Assembly: GCA_903923205.1 (NCBI GenBank) | Contig: CAIXXC010000402.1 | Span: 1-33,046 of the forward strand | Direction: 5' to 3' | Length of the DNA: 33,046 nucleotides | From: an uncultured Rhodospirillales bacterium | GTDB lineage: Bacteria > Pseudomonadota > Alphaproteobacteria > ATCC43930 > CGMCC-115725 | Shown here: positions 16,116 to 25,112 of the stretch, one piece after another | Position numbering within the stretch: position 1 is the stretch's first letter | Layout of the letters: every line of letters begins with the position of its first letter | The notes under the pieces: generated by a model | What the model was told of the DNA's origin: nothing | Databases searched by the model: none | The model's input: the letters and a program-made list of their open reading frames with translations, nothing else | Position numbers and translations under genes: made by a program

Positions 16116-17055
16116 AGCTTTCGATTACACTGTTAGCCAATGGATCCAAACGCCAAGACCAGGCTTTAGTCTGGATTCCTGTAAGCAGTGCAGCCCGTTC
16201 CAACTGCCGCGGCGGTTCGGTCAGAAAATCGAACTGACCTGTCGCAGGATCATAGCGGGACACAGGATGGCCCGCATCCAATGTCTGCCCGATGACAATC
16301 CAGCGCCATACATCCCGGCTTGGAGGAAACCAGATGGAGGCGGTGCTGCCATCGACATCCAAGATCGCGACACGGCTGCTGTAGCCGTTTTTTATAATGG
16401 CCGGAAAGCAGCCGGATTTCTCAACTCTCTGCCAACGACCCGACGGTGTCGGGTCAGACTTCCCGAAAAATGGCCCCAATCCGCTCAGAACTGCAACCGA
16501 GTTGGGCTCATCGAGCGCATAGCGGTCGCCGCTCGTAGCGAAAGCTTGGGCCAAGTGAAAAAGCGCGGTCGGCCCATCATTCGCGGCATCGGTCCCGAGC
16601 AATTCGACTAGCGCATTGCGCCATTCCGGGCGGCCCAATTCAGCGTGAAGGCTAAGCTTGGCAACCGCCGGGCCCCGATCCACATCGCGTGCGGACCGGC
16701 GGACAGCTACGTTGGTGCCGGCGTCAGTCGCGGCGCCAAGCATTGCCACCTCGGCTCCCCCCCAGTCTACCTGACGCGGTGGTGTTGGCGCGTAGCCACG
16801 ACCCGCCGCAGTAGCATATTCGTCGAGGTCGCCGCTGAGTTCCAGAATACGAAGCGCTTCCTCAATTCGGTTAGCGAGATACGATTCATCAAGCGCCAGC
16901 GGTCGATAGGCTTCTTTCAAACCCGAGGTGATCCGTCCCCTGCTGATGTAGCCGCCCTCGACAACAGCACCACGAATATGGCCAATCACCATTTCGAGCG
17001 AAGGCGCACCTCCGGCGTCCGCAACGAAGCCGATCGCCTGACCCCAAGCACTCAC
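16096..17055 (-). CDS. 319-aa protein with a winged-helix-like N-terminus
   Basis: The family is not recognised. Residues about 15-100 look like one or two winged-helix units: ISRGRITSGLKEAY, then EEALRILELSGDLDEY and GRGYAPTPPRQVDWGG. That ends in a pattern (glycine, tyrosine, proline, arginine) seen in accessory proteins of helicase-based defence loci, which is an impression only. The C-terminal half contains strands with many aromatics (SIWFPPSRDVWRWIVIGQ). The start is GTG at 17055, overlapping the stop of the previous gene in GTGA, so it is the last gene of the minus-strand operon and coupled to the NERD/UvrD gene. It may be the DNA-reading or adaptor subunit. Confidence 0.75.
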   Translation of the reverse strand: MSAWGQAIGFVADAGGAPSLEMVIGHIRGAVVEGGYISRGRITSGLKEAYRPLALDESYLANRIEEALRILELSGDLDEYATAAGRGYAPTPPRQVDWGGAEVAMLGAATDAGTNVAVRRSARDVDRGPAVAKLSLHAELGRPEWRNALVELLGTDAANDGPTALFHLAQAFATSGDRYALDEPNSVAVLSGLGPFFGKSDPTPSGRWQRVEKSGCFPAIIKNGYSSRVAILDVDGSTASIWFPPSRDVWRWIVIGQTLDAGHPVSRYDPATGQFDFLTEPPRQLERAALLTGIQTKAWSWRLDPLANSVIESFMGLAR

Positions 17056-18773
17056 TCGTCGGAACCGGTCGCGACGGCGGCGGCCAGCGCTGCGTCGAGA
17101 CTCTCCTTGGCGGTACGGTCGTGGGCGACGATGATGAGATGAGATCGCGCGCGCGTCAGCGCGACGTAGAGGTCACTGACTGTGAACAATGTACCGAGAC
17201 CGGAAAAATCGCACAAGATAACGACGTCGGCTTCAAGACCTTTGAAACTGCGCGCGGTAGTCACGAGCACGCCCTTGCCGTCACGCCAAGCGCTAGCTTC
17301 ATCAATTAATGGGACGCCGTCAACAGCAGTGACGTTGGCGAGGGGGCCCTTGGCCTTGCTTGCAGGACCCAGGATCGCGATCTGGCGTGGTTCGAGCCGG
17401 TGATCGGTGAGCAGGGATCGTAGTTCTTGATGGACGAGACCGCTGATCGCCGCAGGCGATTGGGGCACGATCAGCTTGGGCGGTCGACCGAGCGGTGCCA
17501 GTTCAAAAGGCTCGCTCTCAATACTCGTCGCGCTGTTCGCACAGGCGACGATCCGGCGCGTGTTGCGGCAATTGACGTCGAGCGCGACGTTAAATGCCCC
17601 TTTGAGGGGTGGTGCGATTGGATCGCGTCGTAGACTTTGTGCCTTGTCGAGAAACGCCCAGACCGGGTTGGCGCGATCGCACAGATAATCGAGCGCGTCC
17701 CACCAGCCTGGCGAGAAGTCCTGTGCTTCGTCGACCACAAGGGCGTCGAACGGCGGGCCATCAGGATAGAGTTCCATGGCCGCCTCAGCGAGGAGATCGG
17801 GTGCTCTTTCATCCCACCAACGCTGGGTATCGGCAGCATTGGCGACAAACTCGACGCCAGCTTCTTTGCACAGATCGGAAGCGAGGCGATGGAAGTTCTG
17901 AACCGTGATCTTGCCTCCATTCTCAGCGAGATCCTCGCCGATTTCCTCGCGGATCCATTTGGCGAGTTCGCTGTTGAAGCAGGTGAAGAGGATCGCGTCG
18001 CGGGTCTTGGTGAAAGAACGCGCACGCTGGATCGCTAGCAAAGTCTTGCCCGATCCGGCGACACCTTCCACGATCGCATGGGTATTGGCATCGAACGCGC
18101 GTAGCACCTGCAACTGCTGGCGAGTTAGCCGCGCGAGTGTCTCGGCAGTATTATCGACGCTGACGCGAAGCGGCTCATAGATGCGGAATTCAGGCGCAAG
18201 CGCGCGGCGAACCGCATCGAACTCCAGCACCGAGAGTTCATGCTTACCACCGCCGCCGGCCTTGTAAGCGCGCAGGATAGCTGGCTCGATGTCCGACAGG
18301 TCGTCCATAGTGATGATGGCTTCTACGGGTAGGTCGCTGGGTGGGTGATCCTTGTAAAGACAATGCGGAAAGGCGACCCCGACCGAAATGATGGTGCGGT
18401 CGGCGATCTGCTTGCCGCAGATCAAGTTGAGACGCTTCTTCAGTGCCCAGAGGCTGCGCCGCGCCTGCTTGACCGGGTCTTTGATCTGCCTGGGTTCGGA
18501 CTTGACCCACCGTACCCAAGTACGACCTTTCAAGGCGATCTCGCCGCCCTTTACCTCAAGAATAAGCAACCCATGTTGACGATGGAGAATAAGGAAATCG
18601 GCTTCGCCCTCACGAGCAGGCGCATCGATATCGTCGCGCGCAGGAAAAACCCAGGGCAGCGAATGCATAACAAGATAGCCCGACCCGAGTTGCTTCAGCA
18701 TCGCGCGCGCGACGTCCGCCTCTGAGCCGAATTCCATCATCTCGGGGTCAATAATGGGGATGAATTGGGCCAT
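17052..18773 (-). CDS. NERD nuclease-domain / UvrD-type helicase fusion
   Basis: A 573-aa protein. The N-terminal NERD domain (a PD-(D/E)XK-like nuclease family) has GEADFLIL with Asp59 and LLILEVKGG with Glu73 and Lys75, so the catalytic triad looks intact. From about residue 215 it is an SF1A helicase: GVAGSGKT at 237-244, LVVDEAQD at 345-352, LDVNCRNTRRIV (motif IV), VTTARSFKGLEADVVIL (motif V) and LYVALTRARSHLII (motif VI). The start ATG 18773 shares its last base with the stop codon of the 2059-aa gene (TGATG, reading the minus strand), so coupled translation is expected; the longer frame to 18845 would overlap that gene. It likely unwinds and cuts DNA or RNA-DNA substrates. Confidence 0.9.
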   Translation of the reverse strand: MAQFIPIIDPEMMEFGSEADVARAMLKQLGSGYLVMHSLPWVFPARDDIDAPAREGEADFLILHRQHGLLILEVKGGEIALKGRTWVRWVKSEPRQIKDPVKQARRSLWALKKRLNLICGKQIADRTIISVGVAFPHCLYKDHPPSDLPVEAIITMDDLSDIEPAILRAYKAGGGGKHELSVLEFDAVRRALAPEFRIYEPLRVSVDNTAETLARLTRQQLQVLRAFDANTHAIVEGVAGSGKTLLAIQRARSFTKTRDAILFTCFNSELAKWIREEIGEDLAENGGKITVQNFHRLASDLCKEAGVEFVANAADTQRWWDERAPDLLAEAAMELYPDGPPFDALVVDEAQDFSPGWWDALDYLCDRANPVWAFLDKAQSLRRDPIAPPLKGAFNVALDVNCRNTRRIVACANSATSIESEPFELAPLGRPPKLIVPQSPAAISGLVHQELRSLLTDHRLEPRQIAILGPASKAKGPLANVTAVDGVPLIDEASAWRDGKGVLVTTARSFKGLEADVVILCDFSGLGTLFTVSDLYVALTRARSHLIIVAHDRTAKESLDAALAAAVATGSDE

Positions 18774-21700
18774 CAGGACACCGCCCTCACGAACAACGCA
18801 ATCGGAACCACCTCCTTCGCGGGCTGCACCAATTCGCTCGCACACTCCATAAAGTGTGAGGCAGGACGGTAACGAACGCGGATGCCATCGCCCGTCACCG
18901 ACTGGAGGAGCCCGACCGTCCAGGTCTCTCCGGTCGCACCGAACACTTTGCCGTCTGTCCGGCGAAGAAGAAATACGTCTGTCTTCTCAGTGGCCTTATC
19001 GGCACCTCCGAGGTAAGGGCGGAATAGGCACATCGTTCCTTTGGGGACGGGACCACCGCCATCACCCTTCTTGCCGCTGAGTACGTTGGCTGTTAGCCGG
19101 AATAGGACGTCGCCCTTTTCTGCACCGCTTACGGCAAAGCGTGGAGCCGTTGCCGCAGACGTAAGCTCGCCCGCCGCGACGGCGACTGCACTTAACTCGG
19201 GAATGCCATTGGGGTCCGGTTTTAGACCGGCATTGGGATCTACATTGGGTAGAGAGAGTGCCTCGCTCGACGCGATCGGAAGGGCGCGCAGAACGAGCAG
19301 AATGTCCACCGCAATCGCATTCTTGCCATCTGCGAGCAGCGCGCCTCGTGCTGAACCAGGACGACTCCCGACAAAAGGATGGGCCAAGCAGATCACTTCG
19401 CCATTGTCCTTGATCAGCCCGCCATCGGCGCGTTTGACCGAAGCACCGCTTTCGGTCAGATCTGCTACAAGACGATCCAGCGCAAGGTCTTCTCGGATCA
19501 TGTCTATTGATAGCGGTGCGCCCTTGAAGGCTGCGCGCAGCAGGTCGGCACCAATACGCCGATCAAATAGTTCATGTTCGTACCGATTCTTGTAGGATCG
19601 CAGACACTGGTAACAACTATCGTCGCAGTCGCAGCTATCTAACAATTGGAGTGCGTCATCGACGAGGCGTTGAGGCTCGCGCGCTGCCGCCTTCACGAAA
19701 CCTGCCCCCCCTGCGGCCTGATCATAAAGATAGAGGTCGATAAATTGTTGGATGCCGTCGCCCGGGGCGAAACGGAAATCACCATCGATGTCGTTGGGCT
19801 CTAGGTCTTCCAATCTGCAGGCCGCGCGGCGAAGAGCCTCGACAGCCGAGCGCGCGGCGATCGTGGTTGATGGTCGATCAGGATCAAGGTCCCATTCCGA
19901 CGGGAGCGCGAGCCGGAATACAGCGACATCCGTCTTGAACTCGTTTCCGAGCACAATTTTGGCTGGGTTGCCGTCGCATTCGACGGTTTCCTTGGACCGA
20001 TTGGGTCGCGGTCGCGGGTGAGTTTGACCTCCGCGTAGTCGCCGCAGCGCCGGATCGAAGTCCGCAGGCTCTATGCGTCCGCATTTGTTGCAATAGTTGA
20101 AGCCGTAATCGGTTGCGCTCAGCGTCCCGCGATTGGTGACGACGAGGGTCTTGCTATCACCCCATCCTTCCCAGCCTGTGCCGATCGGCCAGGCTTCGCC
20201 GCCAATCCGAGATTCGGGCGGGAATTGCAGCGAATCGAGTGTGGCGCGTGTCGGACGAAGCCGCGTGCCGGCGTCGAAATCGGGCGGAAGCGCTGTGGTC
20301 GTCGGGGGGTGCGAGAAGCCAGTTGGGCGCACCCAGCGACGGGCTGGGCCGAGAGCTCCCCGGCTCGCGCATGCCGGGCAGTCGCGAGTTTCGTCGACAT
20401 AACCACCGGCCAAATCCTTTAGATCGGCATAGTTGCAGACTTGGCATTGGTAATAGAGTCGGCGGTTACGATAGGCCTCATAGCGGTCATCTTCATGCTC
20501 CGAATAGAGGCCGAGAGAGATGTAGCGCTGGCTGTCAACATAGACCTCGTGCCCCGGTGCATATTGGCTGAGCGCGGCATTTAGGCCGAGTTGCGGCGAA
20601 TAGCGGCGCTTTGGCTTCCAAGGGTCAGTGTCGCTTTCGAACACGCTGAAGGTCGCGACATCGGTAGGGAATGCGTATTTGGGCAACAGCCCCACGTCGA
20701 AGAGGCGATCGAGCAACTTACCGTTGTCGATGACGCCATGCTCCTCGTCGTCGGCGTCTTCCATCACCTCGTCTTCAATGTCCTCATCGACATGTAGCGA
20801 TTTAGCGGGCTGCGCCGGTGGCGCAGCTACAGGGGGTTCCACCAGCGCGTGCTCGAGCGATCCGGGAAAACTATCTAGCAATTCATTCGCAACGAGCGCC
20901 GGGCAATGCGCGGTGAACATCCGCTCGAGATCAATTCGCAGCGCCTCGCGGTCGTCGGAAATCCACCGCTTAAAGCCAGCAAGCGAGAAGACATCTTCGG
21001 CACCATTCATGAAATCGGCGACGCTGCCTAATGAAGAAAAGACGTCCGCACTGCCACCGACGGTGTCGATGCGGTCTTGCTGGAAGCGTCCGATGAGATA
21101 AGCGAGCGCTTGGCGCCGTGCAATGACGGGATTGTCCAGATTGAGGATTGGGTCAGGAGCGGGACCGGCCACGATCGGTGCCGGGTCGCGGAAGAAGCTC
21201 TGATCGTGGCTGTCGGCACCGCAGAACATCACGACGGTGGAAAGACCGGCGCCGCGCCGACCGGCACGACCGGCCCGCTGTTGGTAGTTGGCACGTCCGG
21301 GGGGCACATTGCGCAGGGCGACGGCGGTCAATCCGCCGATATCGATGCCGACCTCCATGGTCGTCGTGCAGCTCAATATATCGATCGGCGAGCCGATGCG
21401 ACCGTCCTGCTCGATTGGTATGTCCTGGAATCTCAGCTCATATGCTTCGTTGCGCGACATTGCGTTCGCGAGGCCGCTATCGTTGAGAGCGGCAGAATGC
21501 TCTTCGGCGATCAACTGGTGAGGCGCATAGGTGTCGTCGGGATCGTTCAATCGCTCCCACAACCGTCGGTAGAAGGCCTTGCGACTGCGGAAAACGGCAT
21601 CTTGGGCGGGGTCGATGGTCTTTGCGCTGCCGCCACAGTAGCCGCATGCCGCGCCCAGCAATGCGTTGAGTGGGGAGACCTTGGTGCAGCGCTCGCATCG

Positions 21701-24700
21701 CTGCCATGCTGTGGTATCGCCTGGATCGAGCGTGACTCGACCGGCCTGGACATTAAAATCACCTTGCTCCCCCGGACTGAAAACGGATCGCAGCACGGGC
21801 AAACAATTTGTCAGGAAGTCGCCCTTCACCCAGGATTTGAGGCCTCGTTGATCAAGCGCGCTGGCGATAATTTTGCTGAATTTCCCATTCCAAAGCCGCA
21901 CGCCAGACGAGCCCTTGGCGGATTCGATATTGGTGGGCGTCGCCTGGAGCTTGATCGCGTGCTTGCGCATCGCTTGCCAAAGCCAGAGCTCGATGAGCGA
22001 GGCCCGGACCTCCCCCACGGTCAAGCCATCGATCGTAGGGATTTTGAGTTCGTCGATCAGCTTCTGCTGTTCGGTCTTGGTGAGCTTGGGACGCAACATT
22101 GCCAAAGCTAGCGGGAACAAGCCTGTATGATCGTCCTGAAGCACCGCGTATATACTCTGGAAGACCGACAACGGTGCATCGTCGGAGGTCTGGGAAGTGA
22201 GACCGCGAAAGTCGTCATTCTCGGCATCGTCGTTGTCAACGAGAGCAGTCGCCATTTGGCCTGCGCGGTCCATGACGCCGTCATCATCGCCAAGCGGGCG
22301 CAGCCGGACACCGAATTTGGCGGCGCCGAGCGCGACTGCAAGCGGCGCGTCATTGAGCGACGCTTTGTAGGTGGGGTGTCGAAGAGCTGCCATGCCGACT
22401 AACAGTAGCGGTCTAAGGCTGTCGCGAAATGAAAAGGTCTTCATATCGCCGGCAAGACGCGATGCGGTCTGGCGACCATCAGAAAAGACGAGCGCCTTTC
22501 GGCCCTTTAGCGGTGTGTGACTCTCAGGACGTGGTGGCTGCTCGAGTACTTGTACAGTGATCAGTTCCTTAAAGGGCTGCTCACCCTTGGTCTGAAGGTC
22601 GGAGATCCCGCCAATCGCGGCGTCGCCGCAGACCGCCTCACAGCGCGGGCAATTGTCGAACAAAGTAGCACTTGAGATCGGCGGCAACCAGACTTCGCGG
22701 TTGAAACCCCCACTACCGTCGATGCGTCCCGAACCAAGATCGAGATAAACGGGGCGCAGAAGTCCGGCCTTCTGCGGGAACGGATCCTCAAGGCATACGT
22801 GGATAGGCTGGATCAAGCTGGTATCGCCGGCATAGGCGCGACCGTTGTCCTGCCAGAGATGCTCGACTCCGGTTGGGGCGCCGACATTGGCACGTGCGAC
22901 TGATAGGCCACAATCACGACAGCTATGAAGTTCGTAAACTTGTGATCCACAAAGGCAGTTCTGGCGCGCCTCAGCATAGAGGGCCCCAGTGGGCCCACCG
23001 CGCTCTTCCGTCGAGATTTGATTGCACTGAGGGTTCGCACACGCCCACAGGCCAGGGAGCCCGCGAAACAGCAGATGGACGCGGGCTGGCAGTAATGGTG
23101 CGGCACCGGCAGTTGCTCTGGCGAGCGAGGCGAGTTCGACCAAAGAGTCGACTGCCGAGGCAGCAGTCTCTGAATCTATTGTAGGGAATAGCGCTGCAGG
23201 CAGCGCTGTGAAAGCCCACGCTGCCCCAGGGGAAGGGACTGGATCGGTAGGGGATGACGCGCCAGACGTAATGTTCCGAAGACGCCCAAGCACTTCTGAG
23301 CCATCAAGGATCGCGGCAAGCGCGCTCGGCAGATCGTCCTCTGTCCAGTCACAACTCTTATCTGTTGCCGTTCCAAGATCATACAAGCGCGAAAATGCGA
23401 CGCTACCGGAATCAGTGCGCACATCATCGACAATAAGGAACGGCAATTCGGTGGTCGCCGTCGTCCCGCTTGCCACAACCACGAACTCCTCGACCTCCGC
23501 GCCGGAGGCGTCGCGTCCGTGTACTTTGACAATAATGTCAGCGGTACCACTGTCCTTACGGGACAGGGTAACGGTGCGTGCGTCCGAATGCGCAGCATAT
23601 TTGGCGAGGGGAACGAGCACTTGCGCGCGATCAATCGGTGACGAGGATTGGAGCATCGCGAGCGGAACGGATGCGAGGGCTGTGGCGAAGTCTGCGGTAC
23701 CAGCACCTGCGGGCTCGAAGGAGCGCTTGTCTCCTTGCAGTGTCTGGATGCGTGCTTTCTCAAGCCCGGAAAGGCCCGCTACAAACTCTGCGGCAGAGTC
23801 GCCATCCGAGAAGGATGCGCTGGTCGCGATGAAGACAACACGGGATGGCGGCAGGCCCAGGCGGTCTAGCAGCCGGCGGATCAGAAAGGCGACCTCGGTG
23901 CCATTGGCCCCGCGATAAAGGTGGGCCTCGTCGAGGACAAGGATGAACTTTTCGTTCGGATGTGCTTCAAAATAGGCACGTGTGTCGGCGAAAATACGTC
24001 GCTCTATCGGCCGGAGAAGCATATATTCGAGCATCGAATAGTTGGTGATGAGGAGATCGGGGCTGGCGTCCTGAATCTCGTGCCGGGTAAGGAGTTCGGG
24101 ATCCTCGGGCCGCTCGTTGGCGCGCAATGGCTCGCCATTTTTGGTCTGCCAATGCTCGCCTGATTTACCGTACCATTTGCGAAGGCCGTCGAAGGCGCCG
24201 AGGAAGCTGTCGGGCTTCGCTGGCCAACGTCCCTTCTCCTTGAGGACACGGACGAGGGCCTGATCGTTAGCATCGCCAGAGCATGCGCCATCCTCGATCT
24301 TCAAATAGTATTCGAGGGTCTTTAATCGCTTCTGGTCGCGGTCACCGTCGCGGATTCCCGGATACAGGGTGCGTCCGGTATAGCGTCCAAATTTAGCCGG
24401 GCGTCCGGCTGCACCCGTGAAGAACTTTCGGACTGCAGAGGCACCGAATAGGGTTCGAAGGCGGCCCAACTGGTCATTGACCAAAGCGTTCATTGGATAG
24501 AGCAGCAGCGCGCGGACGGCGCGGGTCTCGAAATTCCTAGACCGGTGAATTGCTTCGTCCGCGAGGCGCGCAAGCACGGGCAACAAGAAACTCTCGGTTT
24601 TGCCCGAACCGGTGCCGGTCGTGACGACGATGCCGGTACCGCCGGCATCGGAGCGCATCGTTTTCTCGAGCGCTTGCGCCTGGTGCTCATAAGGGGGGTC

Positions 24701-24952
24701 GAAGAGGAGGTTGTCGGCAGCTTTCGTGGCGAGTGAGGTCAGGAATTCGCGGACATCGCTATCGAGATCAAGCGACGCGAAGGCTCGATCGCCGATGTAG
24801 GCTGGCGTGCTCTCGATATAAGGGGTCTGGGCGACTCCACCTTCCATCAGCAGGCGACGACGAAGGTGCACAACTTTAGGGTTGGAGAGGTGATAGGTAG
24901 CTTCGATGTAGGACGCGAGCGCCTCCCGCATATGTTCTATTTCAGTTCGCAC
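18773..24952 (-). CDS. Giant DEAH-box helicase with DUF1998 (Druantia DruE / MrfA-like)
   Basis: A 2059-aa SF2 helicase. The Q-motif region YEHQAQAL (88-95) precedes Walker A TGTGSGKTES (112-121). LITNYSMLEYML, LVLDEAHLYRG near 338-348 and FIATSASF follow. A long insert with zinc-type cysteine clusters (about 635-690 and 770) splits lobe 1 from lobe 2. Lobe 2 has LVFSDGRQTASRLAGD and TTMEVGIDIGG, then QQRAGRAGRRG near 1222. Further cysteine pairs lie near 1090-1110, 1500-1530 and 1620. DUF1998 is seen as LYDQAAGGAGFV near 1735 with CDCDDSCYQCLRSYKNRYEH after it, then 260 extra residues. Size and layout fit Druantia DruE better than DISARM DrmA, where DUF1998 is a separate gene. The start is GTG 24952, behind a G-rich run ending GGTGGAG; ATG 24931 is possible. 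Confidence 0.9.
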   Translation of the reverse strand: MRTEIEHMREALASYIEATYHLSNPKVVHLRRRLLMEGGVAQTPYIESTPAYIGDRAFASLDLDSDVREFLTSLATKAADNLLFDPPYEHQAQALEKTMRSDAGGTGIVVTTGTGSGKTESFLLPVLARLADEAIHRSRNFETRAVRALLLYPMNALVNDQLGRLRTLFGASAVRKFFTGAAGRPAKFGRYTGRTLYPGIRDGDRDQKRLKTLEYYLKIEDGACSGDANDQALVRVLKEKGRWPAKPDSFLGAFDGLRKWYGKSGEHWQTKNGEPLRANERPEDPELLTRHEIQDASPDLLITNYSMLEYMLLRPIERRIFADTRAYFEAHPNEKFILVLDEAHLYRGANGTEVAFLIRRLLDRLGLPPSRVVFIATSASFSDGDSAAEFVAGLSGLEKARIQTLQGDKRSFEPAGAGTADFATALASVPLAMLQSSSPIDRAQVLVPLAKYAAHSDARTVTLSRKDSGTADIIVKVHGRDASGAEVEEFVVVASGTTATTELPFLIVDDVRTDSGSVAFSRLYDLGTATDKSCDWTEDDLPSALAAILDGSEVLGRLRNITSGASSPTDPVPSPGAAWAFTALPAALFPTIDSETAASAVDSLVELASLARATAGAAPLLPARVHLLFRGLPGLWACANPQCNQISTEERGGPTGALYAEARQNCLCGSQVYELHSCRDCGLSVARANVGAPTGVEHLWQDNGRAYAGDTSLIQPIHVCLEDPFPQKAGLLRPVYLDLGSGRIDGSGGFNREVWLPPISSATLFDNCPRCEAVCGDAAIGGISDLQTKGEQPFKELITVQVLEQPPRPESHTPLKGRKALVFSDGRQTASRLAGDMKTFSFRDSLRPLLLVGMAALRHPTYKASLNDAPLAVALGAAKFGVRLRPLGDDDGVMDRAGQMATALVDNDDAENDDFRGLTSQTSDDAPLSVFQSIYAVLQDDHTGLFPLALAMLRPKLTKTEQQKLIDELKIPTIDGLTVGEVRASLIELWLWQAMRKHAIKLQATPTNIESAKGSSGVRLWNGKFSKIIASALDQRGLKSWVKGDFLTNCLPVLRSVFSPGEQGDFNVQAGRVTLDPGDTTAWQRCERCTKVSPLNALLGAACGYCGGSAKTIDPAQDAVFRSRKAFYRRLWERLNDPDDTYAPHQLIAEEHSAALNDSGLANAMSRNEAYELRFQDIPIEQDGRIGSPIDILSCTTTMEVGIDIGGLTAVALRNVPPGRANYQQRAGRAGRRGAGLSTVVMFCGADSHDQSFFRDPAPIVAGPAPDPILNLDNPVIARRQALAYLIGRFQQDRIDTVGGSADVFSSLGSVADFMNGAEDVFSLAGFKRWISDDREALRIDLERMFTAHCPALVANELLDSFPGSLEHALVEPPVAAPPAQPAKSLHVDEDIEDEVMEDADDEEHGVIDNGKLLDRLFDVGLLPKYAFPTDVATFSVFESDTDPWKPKRRYSPQLGLNAALSQYAPGHEVYVDSQRYISLGLYSEHEDDRYEAYRNRRLYYQCQVCNYADLKDLAGGYVDETRDCPACASRGALGPARRWVRPTGFSHPPTTTALPPDFDAGTRLRPTRATLDSLQFPPESRIGGEAWPIGTGWEGWGDSKTLVVTNRGTLSATDYGFNYCNKCGRIEPADFDPALRRLRGGQTHPRPRPNRSKETVECDGNPAKIVLGNEFKTDVAVFRLALPSEWDLDPDRPSTTIAARSAVEALRRAACRLEDLEPNDIDGDFRFAPGDGIQQFIDLYLYDQAAGGAGFVKAAAREPQRLVDDALQLLDSCDCDDSCYQCLRSYKNRYEHELFDRRIGADLLRAAFKGAPLSIDMIREDLALDRLVADLTESGASVKRADGGLIKDNGEVICLAHPFVGSRPGSARGALLADGKNAIAVDILLVLRALPIASSEALSLPNVDPNAGLKPDPNGIPELSAVAVAAGELTSAATAPRFAVSGAEKGDVLFRLTANVLSGKKGDGGGPVPKGTMCLFRPYLGGADKATEKTDVFLLRRTDGKVFGATGETWTVGLLQSVTGDGIRVRYRPASHFMECASELVQPAKEVVPIALFVRAVS

Positions 24953-25112
24953 ACTCCACCCCCCCCGTGCGTGGCGGCTCGTCCTCCCCGCGTCGCGCCA
25001 GTAAATCTTTAGCTACAGTAGCGTTGCTGCTGCCGGCATCAACACAATGCATAAGGTATCGGTAAGAGGGCAAATGAAAATTCTAGGACAGCAAACGTTA
25101 ATGACGGCGGCC
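24953..25112 (-). promoter_or_regulatory. Only real gap in the minus-strand operon, with a G8 tract before the giant helicase
   Basis: There are 160 bases between the 1584-aa gene and the helicase gene, while all other junctions in the run overlap or nearly touch. On the minus strand the last bases before the start form a run of eight G (24959-24966), then TGGAGT. TTGATG and TACTGT spaced by 16 bases could be a weak promoter. No terminator is evident. The G-run sits in the ribosome binding region, so length changes could tune initiation, but it would not shift the reading frame. Confidence 0.4.

Noticed and set aside
21077-22111. 344-aa plus-strand frame inside the giant helicase gene
   Set aside because: Antisense shadow over helicase lobe 2, with no family signal.
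25083-25088. CTAGGA half-site in the gap before the giant helicase, as an S24 repressor site
   Set aside because: A single 6-mer without the palindromic partner; it also occurs inside coding sequence by chance.
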